Numbered from the stretch's first letter, positions 49,541 to 59,039 are shown. The stretch is DNA of 64,000 nucleotides from an uncultured Clostridia bacterium (GCA_934747765.1 CAKVGZ010000003.1:1-64000), one strand, 5' to 3'. Notes: generated by a model from the letters alone, not told the origin. A program made the numbers and translations.

Positions 49541-50425
49541 AGATTCTCTGCCTTCTGATGGGAGCATTGAAGAATTCTTATATATTTCCTGAATTAAAGT
49601 TTCTATTGTGCCAGTTGTTACAAGTTCACTTTCTTTTCTACTTGATGCGCTGTCTCTTAATATTGTTCTTATTTTTCCCTTTAAAGGCGTTTCTTCATGC
49701 TTTTGTATATAAACACATAAACTCTTTTTCAATTCATTTTCTATTTGCTTGGTGTATTTTTTCTTTTCGTTTTCATAGTTGTTAAATTTTTCAATTTCTT
49801 CAGCAGTTTCTGACTTTGCCGTTAATAATTTACATTTTTCTTTGTTTTCTCTAAATGTTTTTATTGTGTTTTTCATATCTTCAATGCTTTGAGCATGTTT
49901 TTTTTCAGTGTAGTTGAGAAAGTTTTCTGCTTTTTTATAGGACATGCCTTGAACAGGATTTTCTTTGCTAAAAATTATAAAATTTTCTTTTTCAGCCACT
50001 TTTTCAGCAGGCCAACGAACTTTTTCAACTTCTAAGTCAAAAACAACATCACTGTATGAGCAAGTTTTACATTTTATTGCGCTAATTTTTCTATCATTTT
50101 CATCGCCAATAGCTTGGAAATGACAGTTAGCATCGTAAGAACTATAATTATTCAAAACGCGAATCCTTTCTTTTAAAAGGCCGATTTGAATATCTTCATA
50201 AATTGCGAAGTTTTTTATTTTTTTATAGTGTTCTTTCAAAATCTCATTTTCATCCTCAAGTTTGTTTGCTTGGCCACGTGCAGTTGAATGATAAACATTG
50301 AGCAAATTTTTGTATCTTTTTTTAAAGTCATTCAATTTTCTAATGATATCACTTTCGTTTGCTTCGGCGTTTCTTATAACAATTTTTTTTGCTTCTTCAT
50401 TTAATAATCTTGGATTTTCGTACAT
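49535..50425 (-). CDS. Hypothetical coiled-coil protein
   Basis: This 296-aa Lys/Glu-rich, mostly coiled-coil protein has a CKTC pair near residue 119 (IKCKTCSYSDVVF). It has no signal peptide or membrane segment. AAAGGAG precedes the ATG. No family is recognised. Confidence 0.6.
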   Translation of the reverse strand: MYENPRLLNEEAKKIVIRNAEANESDIIRKLNDFKKRYKNLLNVYHSTARGQANKLEDENEILKEHYKKIKNFAIYEDIQIGLLKERIRVLNNYSSYDANCHFQAIGDENDRKISAIKCKTCSYSDVVFDLEVEKVRWPAEKVAEKENFIIFSKENPVQGMSYKKAENFLNYTEKKHAQSIEDMKNTIKTFRENKEKCKLLTAKSETAEEIEKFNNYENEKKKYTKQIENELKKSLCVYIQKHEETPLKGKIRTILRDSASSRKESELVTTGTIETLIQEIYKNSSMLPSEGRESK

Positions 50426-50538
50426 ATTAACTCCTTTTTTCGGAGTGTATCATGACTTAAAAAAAAGTCAAGTATTTTGTTTTAATGGTTGATTATTTGG
50501 TTTTTATGTGTTAAACTACAACATATAGGAGCAAGATA

Positions 50539-51957
50539 ATGAAAAAAATTAATAAAGGTTTTGTTTTTTACTTATTAGTGCTTTTGGGGATTTTGTTTGT
50601 GGGGTTTCTCGTTTGCGTCTGCATTTTGATTTTTAGCCCAGGAACAAGCATATTCGGTCTTAAATATTACAAAGTGGAAAAAGAAACGCTTTTTGACACT
50701 GCTCAAATCTACACGGCTTCAACCGAAGATTACACGAGAACAGGGGAAGGTTATTTCAAAAGCTTAGACATTGAAAATTTGGTCATATCGTCAAATGCGC
50801 ATTCAATCAAAGTTTTTACGGCAAACGATGGAATGAAAAATCACACTGAGTTCCATGTAACTTTCAAAAATTCGTGCACAGGTTTCACAACTGATGAAAT
50901 CATAAATCCAACCATGCGATGCAACTATTACAAGGATACAAAAACTTTGGAGTTAGTTGCAAAAGTTCCTCAAGGTTTTTGGAACACTGGCAACACCAGT
51001 TCAATTGAAGTTAAACTTCCTTTCAATAGATATGATGAACCTCACAAAACCATGCTTCCACACCTCCATGACAAATTCAATTTGATAATCAATGCTGGAA
51101 GTGGCAGTGTTACAATTGGTGATTCGAAAACGGACAGTAACCTTGGAGCAAGAAATCTATATGTGAAATCGCTCAACGTCAAAACAACAGGTTCTGTTGG
51201 CATAACCGATTTTGGGCACGTTGGAACAGCTTCCGACAAAGGCAAATGCGTGGTGGATGCGAAATCTGTTTCGTGCGCAACAACAATGTATGCAACAGAT
51301 TTGAAAATCAAGTCAGGGAACATATTCTTTGGTGCTGAAAATTCAATTGTTGCGTCGGGAGATGTTAACATTGACACTGAAAATTCAACTGCAAATTATG
51401 GAAACATTTCAGCCACAAATTTGCTCTTGAAGAACATTTATGGAAGCCAAAAATTCAACAATGTAACAGCAAATGTTTTGATAAACAATTCAAGCAAAAA
51501 ATGTGATTACAATTTCAACAGCATAAGTGGAAAACTTTCTGCTGGAGAAAAAGCTTATGGCGGATTCAAAGAAATTGTTGTTGACAACTGCAACATAACT
51601 GTTGCGGGAATCTTAACAGAGAGAGATGTGCACACAAGTGGGAAATTTGTTTTTGGGAATCAGAAAGTTTCATATTCAAAAACTTTGGAAGTTTCAAAAA
51701 ACTCATTAAGTGTTAGCATAGAAAACATTGATTATGAATTGAAGGTTAATGTCGACACTGAAAATAATACTGTAACTTTCTCCATTGTTGGCGACGGCGG
51801 AAGTTTGGAAAAAACCATCACAAAAGATGAAAGCTATGAAAGCCTTGAAGACAAGACAACAAAAATGTCTGGGAAAATTAGAGGAGTGAAATTTGAAGTG
51901 TCAATCTCAGAAGATGGAAAAACTTGGACAGTTTCTGCAAATGGAACAAGAAAATAA
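50539..51957 (+). CDS. Membrane-anchored DUF4097-like beta-helix protein
   Basis: This 472-aa protein has an N-terminal membrane anchor (about 9-32). A long extracytoplasmic beta-rich region (about 80-380) follows, with repeating strands (IENLVISSNAHSIKVFTAN, KSLNVKTTGSVGITDFG, NATNLLLKNIYGSQKFNN-like). This resembles DUF4097/adhesin-type right-handed beta-helices. The role is probably at the envelope and is otherwise unknown. AGGAGC precedes the ATG, and TGTTAAACT upstream is a likely extended -10. Confidence 0.7.
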   Translation: MKKINKGFVFYLLVLLGILFVGFLVCVCILIFSPGTSIFGLKYYKVEKETLFDTAQIYTASTEDYTRTGEGYFKSLDIENLVISSNAHSIKVFTANDGMKNHTEFHVTFKNSCTGFTTDEIINPTMRCNYYKDTKTLELVAKVPQGFWNTGNTSSIEVKLPFNRYDEPHKTMLPHLHDKFNLIINAGSGSVTIGDSKTDSNLGARNLYVKSLNVKTTGSVGITDFGHVGTASDKGKCVVDAKSVSCATTMYATDLKIKSGNIFFGAENSIVASGDVNIDTENSTANYGNISATNLLLKNIYGSQKFNNVTANVLINNSSKKCDYNFNSISGKLSAGEKAYGGFKEIVVDNCNITVAGILTERDVHTSGKFVFGNQKVSYSKTLEVSKNSLSVSIENIDYELKVNVDTENNTVTFSIVGDGGSLEKTITKDESYESLEDKTTKMSGKIRGVKFEVSISEDGKTWTVSANGTRK

Positions 51958-52020
51958 ATAATCCAATGCAATTTTATGAAAGTAAATTTTCGAGCAAGTT
52001 CTCGGAAGTTGTGATAAATT

Positions 52021-52051
52021 AAAAGCAAAACATGATTGTTTTGCTTTTTTC
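52021..52051 (+). terminator. Terminator before the FAD gene
   Basis: AAAGCAAAACA / TGTTTTGCTTT with a 4-nt loop, followed by T's, about 65 bp after the 51957 stop. Confidence 0.8.
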
Positions 52052-52090
52052 TTTTGAAAAATATTGTTATAATCTGTTCGGAGAATACAA

Positions 52091-53539
52091 ATGAAAACTT
52101 ATGATTTAATTATTGTGGGAATGGGGCCTAGCGGAATTTTTTGCGCTTATGAACTTATCAAACATAACAAAGCAAGCAACATTCTTTTGATTGAACAGGG
52201 AAAACGCATTGAAAACAGAATGTGTCCTATGGAAAAACTTGGAAAATGTGTGAAATGCAAACCTTTTTGCAACATAACTTGCGGATTTTCTGGGGCAGGT
52301 GCATTTTCAGATGGAAAACTCAATTCTTATCACCTTTCCTTGCACAATCAAAATGGAGATTTCTATCTTGGTGGAAATGGTGGAGGTTACATTAAAAAAT
52401 ACATGCAAACACAAGATATTAAAGACCTTCTTGCCTACACAGATAATATATATTTGGAATTTGGTGCAGATAAACATTTGCATGGGATTATGCATAGAGA
52501 TGAAATTTTGAAGCTTCAAAGCAAGGCAAAACAAAACGGGCTGGACCTTGTTGATTTTCCGATTCGTCATCTTGGAACAGAAAAGGCACATATTCTCTAC
52601 ACAAAGATAGAAAAATTTTTGGAAGATAACAATGTTAACATGCTTTTTAACACAGAGGTTCAGGATCTTATCATAGAGGAAGGAACAATTGAAGGTGTTA
52701 AAGTAAAGAACGTTTTAAACGGCGAAGAAGAAATTATACGTGGGAAAGATGTTGTTTTGGGTGTTGGTCGAAAGGGGGCAGGCTGGCTGAGTGAAATATG
52801 CCGAAAGCATGGAATAGAAACTCAAGTTGGCAGTGTGGACTTGGGCATTAGATATGAATTGCCCGACAGCGTGATGAAAGAAGTTAATAAATATATGTAT
52901 GAAGGGAAATTCATTGGTCGTCCAAAGCCATTTGAAGATAGGGTTAGAACATTCTGTCAAAATCCAAGTGGATTTGTGTCGGCAGAAGTTTATGACAACG
53001 GGCTGACACTGGTGAACGGTCACTCATACAAAGATAGAAAGAGCGACAACACAAATTTGTCTATTTTGGTTTCTCACAACTTCAATTATCCATTCAATAA
53101 ACCAATTGAATATGGTCAAAACATTGCCGAAAATGTTAACAGATTGGCGGCGGGTGGTGTGCTTGTTCAAAGATTTGGGGATATATTGAGTGGAAAGCGA
53201 ACATGGGAAAAGGACCTTGAATTAAATTCGGTTGTTCCAACATTAAAAGGTGCTGTTGCTGGTGACATCACGTATGCAATTGGCTATCGAACAATGACAG
53301 ACATAATCAACTTCATAAAACAAGTTGACAAAGTGGTGCCAGGTTTTGCTGGAAAAGACAATTTGCTTTATGCTCCGGAGATAAAATTCTATTCGAACAT
53401 TGTTGTGGTTGATAAAAATTTTGAAACAAACATAAAAAATCTTTTTTGTATCGGCGATGGTGGAGGACTTACAACTGGACTTATGATGGCAAGTGCAAGC
53501 GGGGTTCAAGTTGCAAGAAATTTAATTGCAAAAAATTAA
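52091..53539 (+). CDS. FAD-dependent oxidoreductase (COG2509-like)
   Basis: This 482-aa protein has the FAD/NAD dinucleotide fold (LIIVGMGPSGIFCAYEL), a Cys-rich insert (CPMEKLGKCVKCKPFCNITC) followed by GFSGAGAFSDGKL, and the C-terminal FAD motif NLFCIGDGGGLTTGLMMAS. Such proteins are predicted FAD dehydrogenases of unknown substrate. Several Cys could bind a metal cluster. It has a short leader: TATAAT at 52068-52073 and GGAGAA before the ATG, so unlike engB it keeps a ribosome site. Confidence 0.82.
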   Translation: MKTYDLIIVGMGPSGIFCAYELIKHNKASNILLIEQGKRIENRMCPMEKLGKCVKCKPFCNITCGFSGAGAFSDGKLNSYHLSLHNQNGDFYLGGNGGGYIKKYMQTQDIKDLLAYTDNIYLEFGADKHLHGIMHRDEILKLQSKAKQNGLDLVDFPIRHLGTEKAHILYTKIEKFLEDNNVNMLFNTEVQDLIIEEGTIEGVKVKNVLNGEEEIIRGKDVVLGVGRKGAGWLSEICRKHGIETQVGSVDLGIRYELPDSVMKEVNKYMYEGKFIGRPKPFEDRVRTFCQNPSGFVSAEVYDNGLTLVNGHSYKDRKSDNTNLSILVSHNFNYPFNKPIEYGQNIAENVNRLAAGGVLVQRFGDILSGKRTWEKDLELNSVVPTLKGAVAGDITYAIGYRTMTDIINFIKQVDKVVPGFAGKDNLLYAPEIKFYSNIVVVDKNFETNIKNLFCIGDGGGLTTGLMMASASGVQVARNLIAKN

Positions 53540-53564
53540 CAGAAACAAAAGTTTCTGTTTTTTT
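53538..53564 (+). terminator. Terminator after the FAD oxidoreductase
   Basis: AACAGAAAC / GTTTCTGTT with a 4-nt loop followed by T7. It overlaps the stop codon. Confidence 0.85.
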
Positions 53565-53584
53565 GTTTTCTTTGCAATTTTAGT

Positions 53585-53613
53585 TTGCGTTTTTTCTTCA
53601 AGATTGTTATACT
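53585..53613 (+). promoter_or_regulatory. dnaX promoter, leaderless
   Basis: TTGCGT (53585-53590), a 17-nt spacer ending in TGT, and TATACT (53608-53613), then 6 nt to ATG 53620. Confidence 0.8.
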
Positions 53614-53619
53614 GAAAAT

Positions 53620-55055
53620 ATGTATCAAGCACTTTACAGAAAATATCGTCCACAAACTTTTTCTGAAGTTGTTGGCCAATCTCACATAACAAAAACACTT
53701 TCAAATCAAATTAAGAAAGGTGAAATTTCTCATGCCTATCTTTTCTCTGGAAGCAGAGGAACTGGGAAAACAAGTGTTGCAAGAATTTTTGCTCGTGCCA
53801 TAAATTGCTTGTCGCCAGTTGACGGCTCGCCTTGTTATAAATGTGACGTTTGCAAAGCGCTTTCAAGTTCAAACAACATGGACATTGTTGAAATTGATGC
53901 TGCTTCTAACAATCGTGTTGATGAAATTCGTGAAATTCGTGAAAAAGTTAAATTTCTTCCAACAAATGGGAAATTCAAAGTTTATATAATCGACGAAGTT
54001 CATATGCTCACCGACAGCGCATTTAATGCACTTTTGAAAACACTTGAAGAACCTCCAGCTCACGTTGTGTTTATCCTTGGAACAACTGAACCTCACAAAC
54101 TTCCACAAACAATTTTGTCCAGATGCTTGAGATTTGATTTTAAACTTATTTCTCCAGAAGATTTGAAAAAACAATTGATTTCAATTTTTGACAAGGAAAA
54201 TATAAAATATGAAGACCCAGCAATTGATTTGATTGTTTCTTCTGCTCAAGGAAGTGACCGTGATATGTTGTCGATTGCTGACGCCGTTGTTTCGCTTGGT
54301 GACGGAGTTGCAAGTTATGCAAATGCGCTCAGCATGCTTGGAGCAACAAGCCAGCAAAAATTGTTTGATTTTGCTGACGCAATATTTGAAGGGAACACAG
54401 CAAAGGCGCTTGAAATTATCGACAGTGCCGTTAAAGGTGGAATTAACATAAGTGTTTTTGCAAAAGATTTGACTGTTCATTTTAGAAACCTTCTTGTTGT
54501 TAAAGCGTCGAAGAAGGCAAATGAAATTTTGAGTATGCCAGAAGAAACAATTCAAAAGCTTTCAGCTCAAGCAGAAAATGTTTCAGAAGAACAACTTATG
54601 TTCCTTATGAAAAATTTCAGCGAAATTGAAGCAGAATTGAAATTTGCATTGAGTCCTCGAACACTTGTTGAAGTTGCAACAGTTAAAGCGATTATGGGGG
54701 ATGATGGCTCAAAAAAAAACTGAAAATTCAGAAACAACTTCCGCCAGTTAAACAAATTTGGGGAAAGTTATTAACAAGACTTCGCGAAAGCGGAGAACCA
54801 GCATTGTTTGTTGCTTGCGGAGAAATTTCGGAAATGGAAATTGTTGAAAACAAATTAATTGCAAAAACCGACAAAGATTATTTGTTTAATTTGATTTCCA
54901 CAAACGAAAATAAACTTGTTATAAAAAGAACACTGAGATTTTTGGGGTTTGAATTGGATTTTGATATGGTGAAAATTCAGCCTAAAGATGCCGATGCTTT
55001 AAGCGATATTGAAAGTTTAAAAGAAAAATTTGGTGAAAAATTAGTTGTTGAATAG
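53620..55055 (+). CDS. dnaX: DNA polymerase III gamma/tau subunit, with -1 recoding
   Basis: The 0 frame (53620-54723) encodes a 367-aa gamma-like protein: RKYRPQTFSEVVGQ, Walker A GSRGTGKTS, zinc module CLSPVDGSPCYKCDVC, IDEVHMLT and sensor 1/SRC (ILSRCLRF). It ends at TGA right after an A9 run. The -1 frame from 54717 stays open to 55055 and encodes 112 more residues (LPPVKQIWGKLLTRLRE...), like a tau C-terminal domain, for a total of about 478 aa. Slippage on the A9 tract would make both clamp-loader forms. An assembly error in the homopolymer is the main alternative. The promoter abuts the ATG. Confidence 0.88.
54696..54723 (+). promoter_or_regulatory. dnaX slippery A9 site with upstream GGGGG
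   Basis: GGGGG (54696-54700) lies 10 nt before A9 (54711-54719), followed by C and the 0-frame TGA (54721-54723). A small CTGA/TCAG hairpin follows. The layout matches a Shine-Dalgarno-like stimulator plus A-rich slippery run, as known in E. coli (A AAA AAG) and Thermus (A9) dnaX. Confidence 0.7.
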
Positions 55056-55103
55056 TGTTGATTTTTCTATCGGAATGATGTATAATAAAAAAGTGAGGTG
55101 AAT

Positions 55104-55706
55104 ATGCAAAAACTTAGAAAATTTGGACCTATTATTTTAGGAATAGTTTTGGCAGTGATTATGATTCCACTTGCATTCCTTTTGACAGGTTGCGGAAATG
55201 GAGAAAAAACTTTTGAATCAAAAACAATTTACAGATATTTAAAGGCGGGCGAGGCAATTGGTTCAACAGAATGGCAAGTTGAAAAAGAAATTAAAGACAA
55301 AGACAACAACGTTGTTGGAACTGTTTATAAATTTGTGTCAACTAAAAAGATTTTAAAAAATAAGTTAACAGTTCGTGATGGAGGAACGGGAACTCTTTAT
55401 TTAACTCAGACCGAAACACTCAGCAGCAGTGGTTTCAAAGAAAATGTTAAAGATTCAACAACCTCAACAAGAAAAATTGAATGTTCAGCAACAAAATATC
55501 ACAATGGCTACATTTTGGGAATAAAAGAAACTGAAGAAACTGCCTATTTTGTTTACGCTGAAACAACTGGTGACGTTCTCAATGTTATGAGCAACGGAAC
55601 TCATGCCTACAAAACAATGGACGAAATCAAAAAATATATTAATGAATACAAAGAAAGCAAAAAGGAATTTGTTTGTTTCTTTGGAGATAATTTAGGTCAA
55701 ATTTAA
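55104..55706 (+). CDS. Lipoprotein of unknown function
   Basis: This 200-aa protein has a lipoprotein signal with lipobox LLTGC near residue 30 and a mature beta-rich domain (GTLYLTQTETLSSSGFKE). The function is unknown. GAGGTG precedes ATG 55104, so a GTG at 55098 is rejected. TATAAT at 55081-55086 gives a short leader. Confidence 0.7.
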   Translation: MQKLRKFGPIILGIVLAVIMIPLAFLLTGCGNGEKTFESKTIYRYLKAGEAIGSTEWQVEKEIKDKDNNVVGTVYKFVSTKKILKNKLTVRDGGTGTLYLTQTETLSSSGFKENVKDSTTSTRKIECSATKYHNGYILGIKETEETAYFVYAETTGDVLNVMSNGTHAYKTMDEIKKYINEYKESKKEFVCFFGDNLGQI

Positions 55707-55707
55707 A

Positions 55708-55732
55708 CCTTGCAAACCTGCAGGGTTTTTTT
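55708..55732 (+). terminator. Terminator of the lipoprotein gene
   Basis: AAACC-TGCA-GGGTTT hairpin followed by T7, close after the stop. Confidence 0.6.
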
Positions 55733-55801
55733 GAGAAAAAATGTTTGATTAATTTTTAAATATATGTTAAATTATTCCTAATGATTTAAGGAGGCTTTAT
55801 T

Positions 55802-56143
55802 ATGGGCGGTTACAGAGGCGGATTTGGAAACATGGGCGGATTTGGAGGCGGATTTAACATGCAACAACTTGTTAAACAAGCTCAAAAGATGCAAGAAGAT
55901 ATGGAAAAAGCAAAGCAAGAACTTGTTGAAACCGAATTTTCGGCAAAGGCAGGTGGAGGAATGGTTGAAGTTGTTATGACTGGCGACAAAAAGATTAAAT
56001 CCATAACAATTAAACCAGAAATTGTTGACCCAGATGACATCGAAATGCTTCAAGACCTTATCATTGCTGGTGTTAACGATGCAATTAGTCAAATTGAAAA
56101 AGTTGAAAAAGAAAACACTCCAAGTGTTCCAGGACTGATGTAA
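55802..56143 (+). CDS. ybaB: YbaB/EbfC nucleoid-associated protein with Gly-rich N-terminus
   Basis: This 113-aa protein has the YbaB core (MQQLVKQAQKMQEDMEKAKQ, then VVMTGDKKIKSITIKPEIVD and LIIAGVNDAISQIEK). The family normally starts at the Met-Gln of the core. Here an extra 19 residues rich in Gly, Phe and Arg (MGGYRGGFGNMGGFGGGFN) precede it, and AAGGAGG supports this longer start. It is followed by recR with a 1-nt overlap, the classic dnaX-ybaB-recR order with a lipoprotein gene inserted. Confidence 0.92.
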   Translation: MGGYRGGFGNMGGFGGGFNMQQLVKQAQKMQEDMEKAKQELVETEFSAKAGGGMVEVVMTGDKKIKSITIKPEIVDPDDIEMLQDLIIAGVNDAISQIEKVEKENTPSVPGLM

Positions 56144-56733
56144 TGAATCAAATTGAGGCGTTAGAAAAACTTGTTTGTGCTTTTAGAAGTCTTCCAGGTG
56201 TTGGCCTGAAAACAGCACAACGTTATGCATACAAAATTATCAATTCCGACAAATCTTATGCGGAAGATTTTTCTGATGCCATTTTGCAAGCAAAAGAAAA
56301 AATTGGATACTGCAAAGAATGTGGAGATTTCACCGACAAAGAAATCTGTGACATTTGTTCAAACAGGAATCCAAACATAATTTGCGTTGTTAAAGAACCA
56401 AAAGATGTTGTTGCAATTGAAAAATCCAAAAGTTTTTCTGGAGTGTATCACGTTTTGCATGGAACAATCAGTCCGCTTGAGAATCGTGGACCAAACGACA
56501 TAAGAATCAAAGAATTGCTTGAAAGAATTCAAAAACATTCCACAAAAGAGGTTATCATGGCAACAAATCCAGATGTTGAAGGCGATGCAACAGCCATGTA
56601 TATTGCAAAACTTTTGAAACCTCTTGGTGTTAAAGTAACACGTCTTGCCCAAGGAGTGTCCATGGGAAGCGAACTTGAATATGCAGATGAAGTTACGCTT
56701 GCGCGTGCTCTTGAAGCAAGAAGAGAAATTTAG
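56143..56733 (+). CDS. recR: Recombination mediator RecR
   Basis: This 196-aa protein has a helix-hairpin-helix (RSLPGVGLKTAQRYAYKI) and a C4 zinc finger (CKECGDFTDKEICDIC). The Toprim domain has VKEPKDVVAIEKS and ATNPDVEGDATAMYI. RecR acts with RecFO to load RecA at gaps. It is coupled to ybaB. Confidence 0.96.
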   Translation: MNQIEALEKLVCAFRSLPGVGLKTAQRYAYKIINSDKSYAEDFSDAILQAKEKIGYCKECGDFTDKEICDICSNRNPNIICVVKEPKDVVAIEKSKSFSGVYHVLHGTISPLENRGPNDIRIKELLERIQKHSTKEVIMATNPDVEGDATAMYIAKLLKPLGVKVTRLAQGVSMGSELEYADEVTLARALEARREI

Positions 56734-56742
56734 GACGAGAGA

Positions 56743-58458
56743 ATGAAATTTTTAGAAAAGATTGAAAATTTAATTAACGAAAGAATAATAAAGTTAGGGG
56801 CAGACGAAAAGGTTAACCTTTCTTTTTCTGACCGTCCAGAACTTTCAGATTTTCAAACCAACGTTGCTTTTTCACTGTCAAAAACTTTGAGAAAAGCACC
56901 CATATCAATTGCAAATGAAATTGCGCAAGATTTGGAAACGGATGAATTCGAAATCTTTGCTGTTGCTCCAGGATTTGTTAACGTTAAACTCAAAGATAAA
57001 ATGTTTTCGAGCATTTTGAAAGAACTTTTTTATGACCAAAGATGCGGAATTGAAAAAGTTGAAAAGAAGAACATTTTCATCGACTATGGTGGACCTAACA
57101 TTGCAAAACCTCTGCATGTTGGACATCTTAGAAGTGCAATTATTGGCGAAACTTTGAAACGACTTTGCAAATTTGTTGGCAACGATGTGACAAGTGATGT
57201 TCACCTTGGCGATTGGGGTCTTCAAATGGGGCTTGTTATTGCTGGAATTTTGGAAAAGTATGACTGCACATATTTCTTCACAGGCGAAGGGGAGAAACCT
57301 TGTTTCAATTTTGAAGAACTTGCGGGAATTTATCCTGAAAGTTCTGCGCGTTCGAAAGTTGATGAACAATTCAAATTGAAAGCAAAAGAGATAACAGTTA
57401 AACTTCAAAATAAAGAAAAAGGATACTATGACCTTTGGGAAGAAATGAGAAAAATTTCGATTGAAGACATAAAAAAGATTTACAAAGTGTTGAAAATTGA
57501 CTTTGATTTATGGAAGGGTGAAAGTGACAGTGAACCTTACGTCGAAAAGGTTTTTGAAATCTTAAATCGAAACAACCTAATCGAAAAAAGCGAAGGGGCA
57601 GAAATTGTTAAAGTTGAAAAGGAAACAGACACAAGCCCAATGCCTCCGCTTATTGTTCGCTCGAGCGCTGGGGCAGAACTTTATGCAACAACTGAACTTG
57701 CAACAATAATTTCGCGTATAGAAAACTATAATCCTCAGCAAATTGTTTATTTAACAGATAATCGCCAAAGTTTGCATTTCAATCAAGTTTTCAGAGCGTG
57801 TGAACTTGCAAAGATTGGTGAAACCACAAAATTCACTCACATAACTTTTGGAACTGTCAACGGTCAAGATGGAAAACCTTTTAAAACTCGTGATGGTGGA
57901 ATTATGTGTCTTTCGGATTTGATTAACCTTGTTAAAGACGCATGCCGAAACAAACTTTTGGAAAGTCAAAAAATTGAAAAAAACCAAATTGAACTTCTTG
58001 CCGAGCAAATTGGAGTTTCTGCATTAAAATTTGGAGATATGATAAATTATCCTGCAAAAGATTATGTTTTTGATGTTCCTAAGTTTTGCAGTTTTGAAGG
58101 CAAGACAGGGCCATATATGCAATATTCAATTGTTCGAATCAACTCCATTTTAGAAAAGGCAGGAAACTTCGAACCTAGCTTTGAAATTTTTGGAGATGAA
58201 AGTCGTGAAGTTATTATAAATCTCATGAAATTTGCAAAAGATGTTGTTGGAGCCTACAAAGAATTTGCGCCAAACATATTTGTTCAAAGCGCATTTAATC
58301 TTGCTTCAAGTTTTAGTTCGTTATATAACAAAACAAAAATTTTAACTGAAATTGACGAAAACAAGCGCAATTCTCTGTTAACTTTGATTAAAACTGTTGG
58401 AAATTCGCTTGAAATATTCGCAAATTTGCTTGCCATTGACATTCCAAATAAAATGTAA
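56743..58458 (+). CDS. argS: Arginyl-tRNA synthetase
   Basis: This 571-aa class I synthetase has an N-terminal Arg-tRNA D-loop-binding domain and the HIGH-type motif GPNIAKPLHVGHLRSAIIGE near residue 113. QDGKPFKTRDGG replaces KMSK, as is usual for ArgRS, and a DALR anticodon-binding domain ends the protein. It charges all tRNA-Arg, including the CCT isoacceptor affected by the element. It starts 9 nt after recR with AGGACGAGAG upstream. Confidence 0.95.
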   Translation: MKFLEKIENLINERIIKLGADEKVNLSFSDRPELSDFQTNVAFSLSKTLRKAPISIANEIAQDLETDEFEIFAVAPGFVNVKLKDKMFSSILKELFYDQRCGIEKVEKKNIFIDYGGPNIAKPLHVGHLRSAIIGETLKRLCKFVGNDVTSDVHLGDWGLQMGLVIAGILEKYDCTYFFTGEGEKPCFNFEELAGIYPESSARSKVDEQFKLKAKEITVKLQNKEKGYYDLWEEMRKISIEDIKKIYKVLKIDFDLWKGESDSEPYVEKVFEILNRNNLIEKSEGAEIVKVEKETDTSPMPPLIVRSSAGAELYATTELATIISRIENYNPQQIVYLTDNRQSLHFNQVFRACELAKIGETTKFTHITFGTVNGQDGKPFKTRDGGIMCLSDLINLVKDACRNKLLESQKIEKNQIELLAEQIGVSALKFGDMINYPAKDYVFDVPKFCSFEGKTGPYMQYSIVRINSILEKAGNFEPSFEIFGDESREVIINLMKFAKDVVGAYKEFAPNIFVQSAFNLASSFSSLYNKTKILTEIDENKRNSLLTLIKTVGNSLEIFANLLAIDIPNKM

Positions 58459-58529
58459 AAATTTTTGAAAAGACTATTTACATTTTTAAAATTATGTGTT
58501 ATCATATAGTCGTAAAGTGAGGAGATAAG

Positions 58530-58787
58530 ATGAAAGAGATATATAATCCAGAAAATTTTATTAAAAGAAAAGGATATGCAAAAGATACATTCATTGCAGG
58601 AGTTCAAGCAGTTACTGCAGTTGGAATCATTTCAAAAGAAACAATTCGTGAAAGAACTCAAGCATCACTTGAAGAAATGCTGAAAGCAAAAGATTCTTCA
58701 TTTGATGCAAAGAAACTTGCTGCTTTAGTCAGTGGAGTTGTTGGTGTTACAGAAGACCAATCCAAAAATAAATGTGAAGAAAAATAA
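58530..58787 (+). CDS. Small conserved-looking helical protein
   Basis: This 85-aa soluble protein (IYNPENFIKRKGYAKDTFIA, SLEEMLKAKDSSFDAKKLAA) has no recognised family. GAGGAG precedes the ATG, and it has its own terminator (AACGGC ATCA GCCGTT, T8). It is monocistronic. Confidence 0.6.
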   Translation: MKEIYNPENFIKRKGYAKDTFIAGVQAVTAVGIISKETIRERTQASLEEMLKAKDSSFDAKKLAALVSGVVGVTEDQSKNKCEEK

Positions 58788-58807
58788 CGGCATCAGCCGT
58801 TTTTTTT
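58786..58807 (+). terminator. Terminator of the 58530 gene
   Basis: AACGGC / GCCGTT with an ATCA loop and T7, overlapping the stop codon. Confidence 0.88.
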
Positions 58808-58842
58808 ATTTAATGAAAAATTAATATGTTAAAATAGATAGA

Positions 58843-58866
58843 TAAAAAAAAGAGCATTATGCTCTT
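58843..58866 (-). terminator. rpsU terminator with the stop codon as loop
   Basis: On the minus strand AAGAGCA-TAA-TGCTCTT is followed by T's. The rpsU TAA stop forms the 3-nt loop. Confidence 0.75.
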
Positions 58867-59039
58867 TTTCTTGCTCTTTTTCTAGCTGCTTCTTGTTTCT
58901 TTTTCTTTTTTACGCTTGGCTTAAGATATGCTTCTTTTTTTCTGATATCTCCAATTATTCCGTCGCGTTGACATTTACGTTTGAAACGTTTGAGGGCGCT
59001 GTCTAAACTTTCGTTTTCGCCAACTTTAACCATTGTCAT
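58857..59039 (-). CDS. rpsU: 30S ribosomal protein bS21
   Basis: This 60-aa very basic protein has VGENESLDSALKRFKRKCQR and the tail KKKKKQEAARKRARKRA, typical of bS21 in length and sequence. It sits on the 30S platform near the anti-Shine-Dalgarno end of 16S rRNA and affects initiation. AAAGGTGGTGAATC precedes the ATG. Confidence 0.94.
   Translation of the reverse strand: MTMVKVGENESLDSALKRFKRKCQRDGIIGDIRKKEAYLKPSVKKKKKQEAARKRARKRA

Noticed and set aside
54804..55055. Separate 83-aa gene downstream of dnaX
   Set aside because: Its frame is open continuously back to the A9 run and reads as the C-terminal part of tau, with no ribosome site at the internal ATG.
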